This document shows positions 35,586-46,738 of a stretch of 64,000 nucleotides of DNA, in pieces. The notes under the pieces were generated by a model. That model did not search any database. It worked only from the letters and a program-made list of their open reading frames with translations, and was not told the origin of the DNA. The stretch is from Atopsyche davidsoni. Taxonomy: Eukaryota; Arthropoda; Insecta; Trichoptera; Hydrobiosidae. Each line of letters starts with the position of its first letter. Positions within the stretch are counted from its first letter, which is position 1. Where the stretch lies: assembly GCA_022113835.1 (NCBI GenBank), contig JAILWY010000018.1:20483501-20547500 (forward strand). Reading direction: 5' to 3'. Position numbers and translations under genes: made by a program.

Positions 35586-36598
35586 AGTATTTAAATTTAT
35601 TAACAAACATACATACATGAAACATCTTCACTATGGATTGAACGCCCGTGGACTTAATCACAGCTAAAAGAATCGGGAGCGAATGGTGATGAACCCTTCC
35701 CCCTTTTCGAATTGTGATGGGACCATTAGTTTTGAAGCAGCGTCTATAATAACAGACAGTGGCGGCACGCAAGCGTGCGAATGTGTGTACGGGAATTAAT
35801 GAAGCAGCTCGGAGCGTCCTCTGCCAAGCCGGTGAGCTTGTAGATTGCTCTAACCTGTTTTTTTATTTGGAGACATTCCGGTCGTAAATTGTAGCAAGAC
35901 TTCTCGCCGGCACTGGTCTTAGATAATCCTCACTAAATAGTGCGGACCGGATCGTTAACACCCGAACCACGAGACCACACTGAGATTTGCTCAGAACTTG
36001 AAAAAAAAAATTAATGAATTTACTTAATAATTATATATATGATACACACGCACAATTTAATTGGCAAAATATTTTTCTGGTTCAAAATATTTCAAGTAAT
36101 ACGTTGATTCTTGGGTGTCGAGTTACTTGAAGTTTTCAATCCTCCAATTTTTCGGGTCCCGTGTTGGGATCATCTTTATGGATGTTTGAAACATTGGAAG
36201 ACCAATAACGTCATGCAGCTTGAAACCTATTAAAAATAATAGTTGCTTGGTTTTTAAATCCATCTTCTGGTCGTGAAACATGCACGAGCTTGTGAAGTCA
36301 TGTATGGTAAACTCAGCAATGACGCCACGAGTCTACTCCACGCATTTCCAAGAGAATTACTTCCTGCTCCTCCCGGCTTTAATGCTGCGTATAAATTATG
36401 TTAATAACTCTTCAAGGTCAATGTAACTGTCACTTTTAATACTCATCTGGGAAAGCAATCACAACGAACATGTACTTATCGCGGTAGGGACACATCTGCG
36501 CCGTATAGATATCGACGAGAGTACGTTGTCGTCGAACAAAATATTACTCTATGAGTATTTTAGTATTTATGTGAATGGTTTTAGAAAATTTTTAATTG

Positions 36599-36805
36599 TG
36601 TGACCACTGCCTAAGCTCTTAATATTCTAAAGGCACTCTGGCATAATATTTCCCCCCTGCTTATAACCAAGTGTTCAGAGATACGTGTGACCACTGCCTA
36701 ATTCTAAATATTCTGAAGCCACTCTGACATAATATTTTCCCACTGCCTATAACCAAGTGTTCAGAGACACGTGTGACCACTGCCTAACTCTAAATATTCT
36801 GAAGC
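36599..36805 (+). repeat. ~87-bp tandem repeat, about 2.4 units
   Basis: Units start with GTGTGACCACTGCCTAA at about 36598, 36686 and 36770 and contain CATAATATTT, TATAACCAAGTGTTCAGAGA and CACGTG. Units are about 90% alike. The third unit stops after GAAGCG and passes into a CpG-containing stretch (36806-36980) that looks unique. Confidence 0.85.
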
Positions 36806-37537
36806 GGTTGCTCGCCCGGCAGCTCCAGACAAACGGCAACTGGTCGGTCTTACTTTTGTTGGCCGAAAGCGAAACTACCGTGGATGGCCGCGTTTCGTTC
36901 TGGATTATTTATTACATCGTCCATTGCCGGCCGTGTCGCTGACGAGTGCAGTGAAGGTGAACGCGCCAATGGACATTTTTTTGAATAAAAAAAATAATAA
37001 TACTCGAAACATCGTTTTTGCATTTCGTACGCAATTACAAAACTTTGACACAAAGCGTATTTTATCTAAAAAAAAAATTACTCAAAGTTGTTTAGAGCGA
37101 TACATTTTCATTGCTGTTCCTAATGCGGGTTAATGAAATATTCAAATATCATCAATCACTTATATACGTATTTTATTTTATAAAATTATTACTAAAATTG
37201 GTCTTCTATGCTTTTTAATTCTTCACATGCCTAAAATAAACGTTTTTTTTATTTAAAGACTTTTAAGTCAGTATAGCTGTAAAACCTTAAAAAGCAGATA
37301 TAAATTTCATTAAATATAGGTTTACACATGGCAGTTTTGGTGAACGGCTCTGAATAAGACAGACTGTCGTTTAAAATTCAGATCCTACCTCAGCAGACTG
37401 GAATAATGTATTTTATTATCTTCCCGGCGGTCTTCACGCGTCTCCGCCCGCTTCAAGGTCAGAGGACACGAGTTCAGCGGCAGGAATGTGGCGCATCGGC
37501 CGGCTGGAGTTTGTTTGGGGCTCGGAGACGTATTGTT

Positions 37538-37684
37538 AAAGCTGACTATACACGCTGCGAGACAACCGACAGCATACATCGCGCTCATTTAAGTGTTTTT
37601 TTTATGGTTTTGCTTAAATAAACAACGCTTTTGGCCAGTTACCGCCCGGTTGTCAGTTGTGTCGCAGCGTGCTTAGGCAGCTTT
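37538..37684. mobile_element. Short inverted-repeat element, copy A (147 bp)
   Basis: Left end AAAGCTGACTATACACGCTG continuing CGAGACAACCGAC; the reverse complement of the right end is AAAGCTGCCTAAGCACGCTG continuing CGACACAACTGACAACC. The ends match over about 36 bp with a few differences. The interior is AT-rich and non-coding. Related ends occur at 47.2 kb and, singly, at 22.8 and 40.4 kb. I could not find a clear target duplication, so the superfamily is undecided. Confidence 0.65.
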
Positions 37685-37814
37685 GGATTTCAGATTGGAC
37701 TCGAATAAACTTAATTTTAAAAAAATGTTACTTTATTATTATTTTGAAGCTAATTGAAATATTTACTTTAACTTGAAAATATAACATACACGTCAATTGT
37801 AACTGTATTATATA

Positions 37815-38225
37815 AGGTGTCAAAAAAGAGTATCGGGTGAATGTGTGTGAAAATTTTTGGGCCCAGAGTTGCAGGAGTTTCAAGGTTTGAACTCAAGAAC
37901 GTGGTTTTTAACTTGCCATACATCCAATCAATCAATTGAAGCTGTTAACGAATTATTCCCTAATAAGGTCATTTCACGTAGAGGTAACATCAACTTCCCA
38001 GAAGCCTCGAACTTAGCCCTCTTGACTATTTCGTATGAGGATACCTTAAGAGTAGGGTTTATGAAAATAATCCGACGAACCTAACGGAATTGAAACAAAT
38101 ATCGAGGGCTATGTGCAATGTGTATCAGCAATATCAGCAATCTTCGTACCAGATTATAAGAGTGCCAGCAGCGCGTAACGGTCACCATTTGGATAACATA
38201 ATTTTTTTGAAGTAATTTTCCATTT
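37815..38225 (+). pseudogene. Tc1/mariner-type transposase relic, internally deleted
   Basis: Begins with a terminal-repeat-like AAGGTGTCAAAAAAGAGTAT (37815 onward), followed almost at once by transposase sequence, so the N-terminal two thirds are deleted. Matches the 58.9-59.3 kb copy block by block: PELQEFQGF, then TCHTSNQSIEAVNEL (in a shifted frame), LISRRGNIN, the ALLTISYE region (frameshifted equivalent of PLDYFVWG), NPTNLTELKQ, and the CQQR-HHLD-I C-terminus ending near 38215. Multiple frameshifts. Clearly dead. Confidence 0.8.
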
Positions 38226-38329
38226 TGTATTCTTAAAATCAACAATAAAAAAAATACTTGATTACTTGACACCACTTTGTTTACTTCAAAATAAAACAGA
38301 CCAACAATACAACACAACAGTTTGTAAAT

Positions 38330-38717
38330 TTACTCCAATAATAAATAATGTATTTTATAATTAGTCGTCAATTGAACAATGTTTAAAGCGATGTAAGTAT
38401 GCGGGTTTACTAACATGACATGGACAGTTTGGGGATTAACTGGCGGCGGTAACAATGGGCACGGATCACTGCGGGGCCACACCCTTCCAGTGCACCCCAC
38501 CATGACGGCGCCGGGCACAGCGGGAAACCGAAGCTAAGGGCTCATTGTCGGCTAATTTAAAAGCAGTTAAATAAGTCACCGCAGAGAAAAGCATCCCCAT
38601 TACTAATAAAAGGCGATGTGCGGTCTGCTCAAGGGTGGGTTGTTCATGCGGGGTGGCTTGAATTGAAATATTACCTAGTGAACGGATCCTCCGTGTCCGT
38701 ACAGAGGGTTGCCTCAA
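38330..38717 (-). other. GC-richer minus-strand open region of unknown nature
   Basis: Two overlapping minus-strand frames (38717-38466 and 38518-38330) stay open through a GC-richer patch. The first includes a hydrophobic stretch (LLLVMGMLFSAVTYLTAF). I do not recognise either product. The absence of long AT runs and the sharp edges suggest an inserted element rather than a host exon. Confidence 0.25.
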
Positions 38718-38829
38718 AGATTAATAACTCAAAATACGTAATCCCTGGCCGCCTTTCGTTGCCGACTAGCGACAAGACAGAAGTTTTTTTTTATATACAA
38801 CGTTTTTTTATATTGATACTCCAATTCTG

Positions 38830-40415
38830 TTGAGATATAATCTCATCCGTTGAACACTTGAGTTATTCACCAATAACTTATATATTTATTTCAATTTAAA
38901 ATATCAAAAAGTCTCTTGGGTATAATTCGATTAAAAATGTTTGAAATTTCCTATTCATATTTGCTGTTTAATAATTGAGTATCACAAATAAATCAAGTCT
39001 ATCATGAACGTACTTGAAAGTCGATGAGCAATCGTTTCTGATGAAGATATTACCTCTCACCTGGCAAATAAGCCTGGCTTGCGATGTCGCAGCTTGCTTT
39101 TCGATTTCGTTTGAGAATATTTGCATTGATGATGCACACACACCGAATTTTTGGTCCAACACGGGTGGGTTATTCCAACAAAATTTCATTATGTTCAAAC
39201 AAAAAATGAAGAGGAAAATATAAATTAGCATAATTTTATCTCCATACCAAATTTGCAAACCTGTTTTACTGTCAAAAATAACAATAAATAGTAAAAATAG
39301 TGACTATATTTAACACTTGTTATTCGGAAGATATTTATTCGGATATTTGTATAGGTCGTTCAAGTCCATGAGGACTTTTTTATTATTTCTAGTTTCATTG
39401 CTACAGGAGAGCTCGAGATAATTCAAAAGCGCTTACGTTTTCTTTTGATGCACAATTTATAAAGCCGTAGATAGTTTACAGCTCATATATTTTCTGTACA
39501 AAAATAATTTTTAAGAGCATAGGCAATCTTACAGTTCATGGGCAATTTTTAGGGAATATATCTTAAAGTTGCCCCCGGTACAGGAACCGAAACATTGGAG
39601 CATTAAAAACGCAAATCGCGGTATATCAGCAAGGTTCAAATGTGCATAAAATAAACGGCCATTATAACCTGTGAACGCACTCAATATACATGCTAAATCT
39701 ATACACTAAAGGCATCTTTTTTATTTGGATTTTTTTTTGTTTTTTATCAAATAAAACTATTGAACTTTGAATTTTATTTAAACCTGCATAATGGACCTTT
39801 ACAAAGTGACAACGCTTAGCCTCGATAGTACATGAACAAATTTACGTTGAAAATATTTGATATTTTAGAAAGTTGTCATCAATTAAAAATTGCGGAAGTC
39901 TATTATATATTAAGTAATTAGTGCCTTTAGTTTTGTCAGTGTAATATGCTCGACTAACAATATACAATAGTTAACATGTCTTGATTTTATATTATGCTGG
40001 TATTTTTATATAAATTGACTTCATTGGCACCAATTGTTTCTCTGGTCAAAATAATAATTTGGGTATTCCCAATGAATTGTCGCTGTAATTTTTTAACCAT
40101 TAATCATTTGAATCATATTTATAAAAAAAAACATTAAAAACTAACGACTTTGAATTAACCCGCATGAAAGTCAAACACGAAACCCACTTCTTGAAGTCGT
40201 GAGTTCGCCTCGCAGTTCCCGAGCGATGAAACGTCGCACCGAGCCTCTCACCTGCGAAACGTCGAATTATAATAACATTACGAGGTATTGTGTACAGGTA
40301 AACGGTTGCGCAAGCCGCGGCCGCAGGTACTCGGACGTCTCCATCGTCACCGCATGAGCGTCGTTTCAACATCCACGCTTGCGAAAATGCGGGATTCGAC
40401 AGGTTGGCAGACAGC
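38830..40415. other. AT-rich block with fragments of the CCAAAACCT family
   Basis: Near 39580-39690 GTACAGGAACCGAAACATTG and AACGGCCATTATAACCTGTG match the dispersed family at 35.0-35.35 kb. The rest is AT-rich without features. The CpG-containing 40170-40370 has frames on both strands and no family match. Confidence 0.4.
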
Positions 40416-40416
40416 T

Positions 40417-40500
40417 AAAGCGCTCTACACACGCAACAACAGTCTGCAACAACAAATTGTCAAGTTTTTAAGCAATCTTTTCAGCGTGTCGCTCCGCGTG
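40417..40500 (+). mobile_element. Possible half inverted-repeat element
   Basis: TAAAGCGCTCTACACACGCA followed by ACAACAGTCTGCAACAAC resembles the left end at 47222 (AAGCGCACTACACAAGTAGC, ATCACAACTGACAACC). The right end is not convincingly present. Confidence 0.35.
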
Positions 40501-40619
40501 TAAGGGGAAAAATTACTGAAACCAACACACAAATGTATCAGTTGTCACAAGCCCTTTTTCAAGAATTGTTTTTTTTTTTTTGAATATTTAAAATTTAATA
40601 AAATAGGTCTTATTATTTG

Positions 40620-40850
40620 GTAATGGTACCACGGTGCCGCGCTCTCGGCCCGCGGGCCAAGGTTACTATTCCCTGGCGTGCTCAACAGGTTTTGGAGCTC
40701 CTTGGAGCAAGTGCGGCGATCGCGACTGCGGCTCGCGGCCCGCCCGCGGTCCCCGGGACCCCCTTTGTTGTTCTTAGAATATTACCTGAACAATACCTGG
40801 AATTTTATGCAACCGAACTACACTGGACAGTTGTAAAAGTAAGAGACTGA
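40620..40850. other. GC-rich patch with CCCGCGG runs
   Basis: CGGCCCGCGGGCCAAGG and GGCCCGCCCGCGGTCCCCGG stand out in AT-rich DNA. The plus frame 40617-40850 is open but Ala/Pro/Arg-rich with no domain. Possibly a diverged transposon end; unresolved. Confidence 0.25.
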
Positions 40851-41279
40851 ACGCATTACACCTAGAGGCATATTGCTCCGAAAAATCTTTTTAACTACAC
40901 ATAAAATGAAGTTATCAAGGAAACATTTTATTTCTAAGAAAATTATTTTGACATTTGCAAATTTATATAATATATATAATTTTACCTTTTTCATCTAATT
41001 AAGTGGTTTCTACTGTGTATTTATTTTTTTTACAGTATAATTTAGGCTATCAGAGTTATTGTTCACACAGAAACGTTGATTAAAAAAATAGTTCATGCTG
41101 GTAGCAATTTTTTTTTCTGTTTCCATTCTAATGGTTGCCATTATTTTGTAGGTTTTATTTCTTATACATAAATAAAAAATACATTTTTTTTAGTTCTGTT
41201 TCAATCCTCTAAGATCTAAGATGTTGTTAAAGAAAATTGTACTTTATTGTTTTAAATTGTATTACACATAGACACTCAA

Positions 41280-41800
41280 ACGTAACATTTATTATAGCGC
41301 TGGATTTGTGACGCATTCATAATTTATGATTTATCCCCGCGTAAGCATACACCTGCTAGATAAATAACAAAAAATTAACTCCCAATTAATAAACCACCTC
41401 TCATGCATGTGTGCAATTAAATATCCCATTCGTACGCGACGAAAAATTACAATAAAAGCTGGTATTTTAATGATTTATGTTACTTCATATTCGTTTATCG
41501 GTCGTGTGTATTAAATATGTTTAACGGTGCCAACTCTTGATTAAAATCCCAGATTACCGCCATTTTATCCATACGGTATAATTTTAACTGCAGCTCGGTG
41601 TGTTTTCATTTAAACTTCGTATTTTTTGATTATGTTTGTAAAACATCCGGTAGTAAAATAAGTTTATCGCGCTGGCGGGGATCGTAAGACACAGATATTC
41701 TCCGACGGTGTTTCCCTGCAATAAAGTTTATTGTGTATATAATTGTGAGCTATGCGGGCCGAGGATTTATTGTGTCACAATATTAAGGTGAGCAATAAAT
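41280..41800. promoter_or_regulatory. Regulatory-like block dense in TTTAT/AATAAA sites
   Basis: About 500 bp of unique, non-coding sequence with many caudal/Abd-B-like words (AATTTATGATTTATCC, CAATTAATAAACC, GATTTATG, CGTTTATCGG, AATAAAGTTTATTG) and GATTAAAATCCCAGATTACC. No frame, no repeat relatives. Its density of homeodomain-type sites and lack of poly-A/T noise mark it as a good conserved-element candidate. Confidence 0.35.
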
Positions 41801-41939
41801 CGGATCTGAAGAATTGTTGGATTTTTATGCCTGCATTTATATTAAATCGCACAAGATTAAAAGAAACACGTGTTAATGCGACTGTTGATTTTCTAGGTAT
41901 TTTTTATAAATTTACATTATTACATAATTTATTGTGAAC

Positions 41940-42440
41940 GCTGCGCATATACAGATGTGTAAAAACTTCACGAATAAATATCAACTTTGAAACATATTTT
42001 TAAAGATCTGATTATTTTTTTTGTCCTTTTTATATTGTTTTGCGCGTAAAATAATAGTAACATACAATGTAATCAATGTATAGCAAATATGTATATTTTT
42101 ATCACATTGGAACATACTTCAACTAAATAATTAACAAATCTTAATTTTATTTATAATGAGTTTTTAAACCACATCAACTTAATAACTATTTATTAAAATT
42201 AATATAAAAAATTATTTAAATCGTTTTTGAATAATAGATTAGATTGTATCAGTATCATGCAGTGGATTTAAAATCTGATCACTCAATGCAGAATATAACC
42301 AATAAACGAATAAAAAAGACAGAGAAAAGAAAAACAATTTATATATTAGCTACTCGGCTTACGTTGTATAATTATAAATTATATTAAACTAAGTAAAAAA
42401 AAATATGAGACATGTAAAAATTATAAGAAAATAATGAATA
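41940..42440. other. AT-rich block
   Basis: Nothing identifiable. Confidence 0.5.
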
Positions 42441-42444
42441 GTAG

Positions 42445-42780
42445 AACCTCCTCAGAGGAGGTTGGCAACCATTTCACTGAGCATATACTCATGCTGAACC
42501 AGTGTTCATGGTTTTCTAAGGAGAAAATAGTGTAGCAGGTCTCCGCAGTTTTATATCGCTGCTGCCTAATAGCATTATTATATAATCCTTTATATTATAT
42601 AATAATGCAGAAACTACAGAAAAAATAACAGGAACTCCTCCCACTTACTTCCAGAGCACATCTCCCCACAATCATTCCAAGTCCACTTCTCCATTACCGA
42701 TACTTTACACACGATCAGAGTACAAAAAGGCAGCCATGCACAAGCAACAGAATGGGGTGAGCGGGGAGGTCAATGAAGAG
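42445..42780 (+). repeat. Dispersed repeat family R1, copy 2
   Basis: Same ordered blocks as 11600-11915 (AGAGGAGGTTGGCAACCATT, AGTTTTATATCGCTGCTGC, ACTTCCAGAGCACA, GGCAGCCATGCACA, ACAGAATGGGGTGAGCGGGG). This copy also holds a perfect 15-bp hairpin (arms GCATTATTATATAAT at 42572-42586 and its complement at 42594-42608, 7-nt loop). Non-coding. Confidence 0.75.
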
Positions 42781-42919
42781 TAATAAGTGATTTTATCCAT
42801 GCATATCATAGTCGACTTGATATACAAATTGCGTAAAAAAAACAGATAAAATCGCATAAGCTAGTAGACGAATAAAATAAAATCAGTTTAAATAAATAAT
42901 AAATTTAAATAGATTGGCC

Positions 42920-43215
42920 ATTTGTCTTGGTGATCTCTGTTCGCCGTGACTTTCGGCCGCCGCCATCGTCCAAGGCCGCGCCGTCATTGCCGTGACGTCA
43001 CGCGCGGCCCGAGCAAATGCCGGCAACACGCATTTTTTGCGGCCCGCGCTGCCCCGCCCGAGGCTCTCCTTCTGGACAGCCAGCCCAGGACGAGCCAACG
43101 CTATTCTTGAACAACACACCGACAGTATGTCAGTGCCCTGTCCTGGAAACGAGCGCCTCATCACTCTGGAAACTCCGTGGCAGAAGGCGTTGTTCGACAT
43201 AAATAGCGACAGTAT
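42920..43215. promoter_or_regulatory. GC island with CRE palindrome
   Basis: CpG-rich, non-repetitive patch with TGACGTCA at 42993-43000 (GCCGTGACGTCACGCG) and several GCCAT/GCCGCCATC words like Pho/YY1 sites near 42913 and 42957. Overlapping frames on both strands fit high GC. Could be a promoter, enhancer or Polycomb-response-like element. Confidence 0.35.
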
Positions 43216-43288
43216 GCCATCATACTGTTCCTGAAAACGGGCTGTCAGCTTAGCTGTAAAATATGAGACTGTATATATTGACTGTATA

Positions 43289-43665
43289 TAACCCTGAAAT
43301 CTCGATGGAGATTTACCAAATGTTATGTCGTCTCAGTTCTCCTTTATGGAGTCGGAGCTTGGACACTCAAGACAGCTACTTTGCGAAGTCCTTAAGTTAG
43401 CATAAGTTGACCGCGTCACAAATGAATGCGCAAAACTTGGAACTCTTGACGTTGGTAGGTCTTTTATTTTGGCCAGTAAGTATGGCATCCTCCAGCTGAT
43501 TGTACAAGGAAAATCTAAGGAAAAAGGGGCATTGAAAGAAGTTCACGCGGATGCGGAATTTGCGCCAGTGGCTGGAGATTGGAAGTGCAGCCGGATAGGG
43601 ATATGTTCGAGGAAATGGTCATCAACCTGGAGATGAGAGGCAACAGAGGAAGAAGAATATATTGA
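43289..43665 (+). pseudogene. LINE RT C-terminus and 3' end, copy 2
   Basis: Matches the 4.05-4.46 kb relic on the opposite strand: LKSRWRFTKCYVVSVLLYG, then AWTLKTATL, a gap, then an ILQLIVQGK block and a tail through GAGGCAACAGAGGAAGAAGA. Several frames, a deletion after about 43400 and stops make it dead. It ends in AAAAAATAAGTAATGAACAT, then an almost identical second copy starts at about 43700. Confidence 0.8.
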
Positions 43666-43694
43666 CAGAAAAAATAAGTAATGAACATTACTTG

Positions 43695-44062
43695 AGACTG
43701 TTTATATTGACGGTACTCAAGAGATATAACCTTGAAATCTCGATGGAGATTCGCCAAATGTTATCTCGTCTCAGTTCTCCTTTATGGAGTCGGAGCTTGG
43801 ACACTCAAGATAGCTACTTTGCGAAGTCCTTAATGAGGGAACTCTTGACGTTGGCCAAAAAGCGAAAAGTCTCCTATTTTGGCCACATTTTTTTGTTACA
43901 ATAAGTATGGTATCCAGCGAAAAAAGGGCATTGAAAGAAGGAAGTTCACGCGGATGCGGAATTTGCGCGAGTGGCTGGAGATCGGAAGTGCAGTCGGATC
44001 GGTGAGACTGGCCCTGGATAGGGATATGTTCGAGGAAATGGTAGTAAAAAATAAGTAGTGAA
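43695..44062 (+). pseudogene. LINE RT C-terminus and 3' end, copy 3 (tandem)
   Basis: Head-to-tail neighbour of copy 2. Contains AAATCTCGATGGAGATTCGC (matching 43308), LLTLAKKRKVSYFGHI (a good match to the L-x-LVKKRK-x-SYFGH block of LINE reverse transcriptases), then GCGGAATTTGCGCGAGTGGC and TAGGGATATGTTCGAGGAAA. It ends with AAAAAATAAGTAGTGAACAT, the same 3' terminus as copy 2. It retains a region deleted in copy 2. Confidence 0.8.
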
Positions 44063-44064
44063 CA

Positions 44065-45495
44065 TTACTTGCGCTGCAACAGAGCGTTGTAAAAATACCG
44101 ACGTGGCCCGACGTGTGAAGGAGGCTTTACGTTTGCCCGTTGCCGAGATCAGGACTGAGAGTCTGGGTCCGTGTCGTGCCAGCGCCGGCCCTGGCGGAGT
44201 CCGTTCGGATGACCTCAAGGTTTGGAAATAGGTGCAATTACCGGCCCGGCTCTCCGAGTGTAATTGCAGTGGCGATTTGGAAACGCGGCAAAGCATCGCC
44301 TGTTTGTTTTGAGGCTTGTTATTAATTGGGAAATAGCTAATGTACTCGATTGTCTGCTCTTTTTGTTTCGTCATTTTTTTGTTTTGTTGTTTCAAAACTA
44401 GGTTTTTCGGAAAATTTACACATATTAACAGTTTTTTGATGATGTATCTGTGAGTTTGAGACATCCGTACGCAGACAATATGAAATATTATTATGAAGTC
44501 CCTATTGTCTTATAATACAAGGTATATTGATAATCACGTTTTTGTGTGGTTTGTTACTTTTCTGACATTTATCTTACAACATATACGTATCCACAATACA
44601 CTGCTTTAAATCGCTATCATTTTATTTATTGTAATTTAATATTTAATGGGATTTCAGAAGCAATAATGAATACTTTAATTTAAAAAAAATGACCCAACGA
44701 TGACTTCTTATGACAGTTCTATTGACCTTCAAGAACAATTTTGTTGGGTTTTTTTTTTAGATATTACCGCTTATTGAATCTTTTGATAGAGGGTTTTCAT
44801 GTTATCAAAGGCAATGTAACAATTAGCACACAGCCGCAATTGCCATAAATTACTAAGTACCTACCTCTTCCGCTTTTGATCTCCTTGCATGAAATACAAA
44901 GTAGTTATTTTTTTCTTAGTTCAGCTGAACTCGTATGTGTCTTCGTCATAGAGCGGTAGCAATTTTGAATACTCATGTTTAATTCGTTGAATTTGAAGTG
45001 CACAACTGTAAGAATATTTTATTAGCTGGCCGTGCATTTAATGACCACGATGAGGTAATTTGGAATTCTCGATTTGCTTTGTAACGAGATTACGCGTTGT
45101 GGAAACATTTCTATGAAATAGTTCTTTGCCTGGTCACTGGCCAGCGATATACCTGCAAAGTATGTATGAATCTTGCTGTCGTATTCTTTAAATCAACGTT
45201 TGGTCCCGTTTCTGTCAACAGGGATTTGAAATTCCATGAACATCAATGAAAACCTACGAACACACTGTGTAAGGTTTTGGTAACTTGGTTCTTGTTCGAC
45301 GTTCAATATCCATTTTAAGACCATCTCCAGATTTTTTGGTTATATGGCATTTCTGTTGTTCACTCCGACTGCTCATTTGAGTCAAAAATAAATTTAGCTA
45401 GATAACCAGTTAAGTTGGTATTTTAGATTTTTCGCTGTAGACTTTTTATCGCCGATATCATTTGTCACGTTTCACGTGTTTCGTGATTCTTTATG
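44065..45495. other. Non-coding block, GC-richer at 44110-44300
   Basis: The GC-richer part (GTGCCAGCGCCGGCCCTGGC, CAATTACCGGCCCGGC, GTGTAATTGCAGTGGC) could be regulatory. A fragment near 45235 (GAAAACCTACGAACACA) resembles the CCAAAACCT dispersed family. Nothing else. Confidence 0.4.
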
Positions 45496-45499
45496 TCAG

Positions 45500-45703
45500 C
45501 TATGTGGCTTTCGGTTGAAATACTGGCACCATCGAGGATTCGGAGGCGAGAGGCCCGGCCCGGCGCTCGTCCAGGCGGCAGACGTCGCCGGCGACCTTGG
45601 ACGGCTCCTCGGTCATGTAACCCGAGGAAACCTCGCGACGACCTTGGGAAGTGAAGGCGCGAGCGTTTGGACGTCTCCTGAAGTACTGACTGACGATGGG
45701 CAT
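45500..45703 (-). CDS. Possible isolated coding exon, unknown protein
   Basis: A minus-strand frame from ATG at 45703 to stop at 45500, 67 codons. By my hand count third positions are about 70% G/C, first about 65% and second about 52%, the order expected for a real exon in a GC3-biased gene, unlike the alternative Arg-rich frame. Just upstream is a T-rich tract (complement of 45719-45731) and AG dinucleotides (CGTCAG, CTTCAG), so it may start at a splice acceptor rather than the ATG. No clear donor, no domain and no family recognised. Could also be an inserted element. Confidence 0.25.
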   Translation of the reverse strand: MPIVSQYFRRRPNARAFTSQGRREVSSGYMTEEPSKVAGDVCRLDERRAGPLASESSMVPVFQPKAT

Positions 45704-45774
45704 CGGTGAATTGTGCGCAAAAAAAAAACAACGTTATCCAGTGCTCTGCCAGATTCAATGATAGTAAAACCACA

Positions 45775-46735
45775 CAAATGAACTACTATTTTATATTAAA
45801 ACAACCTATATGAAATTATTAATTTTTTTTATTTTTGAAGTTGGTCTGAAAAAGCCTTTTGAACGCGAAAACGTTTACAAACGAAAATTTACGTAATCTC
45901 TTGTTGTTTAAATACGGACTTTAGCAAATTAATGTTTCCTGTGATGTGTCACGGTCGCAACTGTTTTTGATCGTTTTAAACTACTTTGATACGTTATTTT
46001 TCCGTTTAAACTGTCTACTCATTATAAGCTTACGTATCATTATAATCTGAACGAAGATTTTAATATAAAAAAAGAGAACAATTGAACGCATTCTTAACAG
46101 TCAAGATGATAAAACACTAAAATTATTGATTTTATATTTGAATTTCATAAATAAATTTTTGATTTGAGTTTTATAATAGGATATAACATTAAAATATTAA
46201 TGAACGTACAGCCAAATTTTCAGTCCATATGTTTTGTTTTTAATTTTTCAATTAAATCGATTGTTCAAATAAACCGACAGAGCCCATCACTAGTGCGAAT
46301 GAAAAGATTAACAGCTGACTGTCCTTCGAGGCGGGATCTTCAGTGCGATGGAAGTAATCGGTTACGCGTAATTTCAAAAGGTATTGCAAGATCCTTGTTT
46401 CTTATGCAAAAATACCTTGCCTTTATTGGACAATCATTTTTCTTGCCACTTTTTGCACTCACGGTTAAGAATGGACAGAAAAAATATTTTAACCATGGCA
46501 ACTTCGTCCAAAATATGATCTACCTTCTTATCAGTCTTACTAAATATTTTTTTTTTGGTATCATTTTAAAATGCTGTTGCTTGATAGGGCAGAAATTTGA
46601 AAGCTCAAATTTTCACCAGATTTAGCTAATTGGTGTCAATGGGAAAAATACCTTTTAAAACGTTCCCTGAATACTACTCTCACATCAGTCAGTTCATGTT
46701 CATGGGTTTTTTAAAAATATTTTCCCTATAGACCC
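45775..46735. other. AT-rich block
   Basis: The longest open frame (46164-46625, 153 codons) is Phe/Ile/Lys/Asn-rich with no domain and is most likely chance. CCCATCACTAGTGCG at about 46282 belongs to the GATGGGC motif set. Confidence 0.45.
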
Positions 46736-46738
46736 AGC

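Noticed and set aside
36599..36805. CRISPR-like array (also the arrays at 6.1 and 50.1 kb)
   Set aside because: Whole units are repeated without unique spacers; ordinary tandem repeats in an insect genome.
46164..46625. 153-codon plus-strand open frame
   Set aside because: Phe/Ile/Lys/Asn-rich, no domain, no supporting splice or context; consistent with chance in AT-rich DNA.
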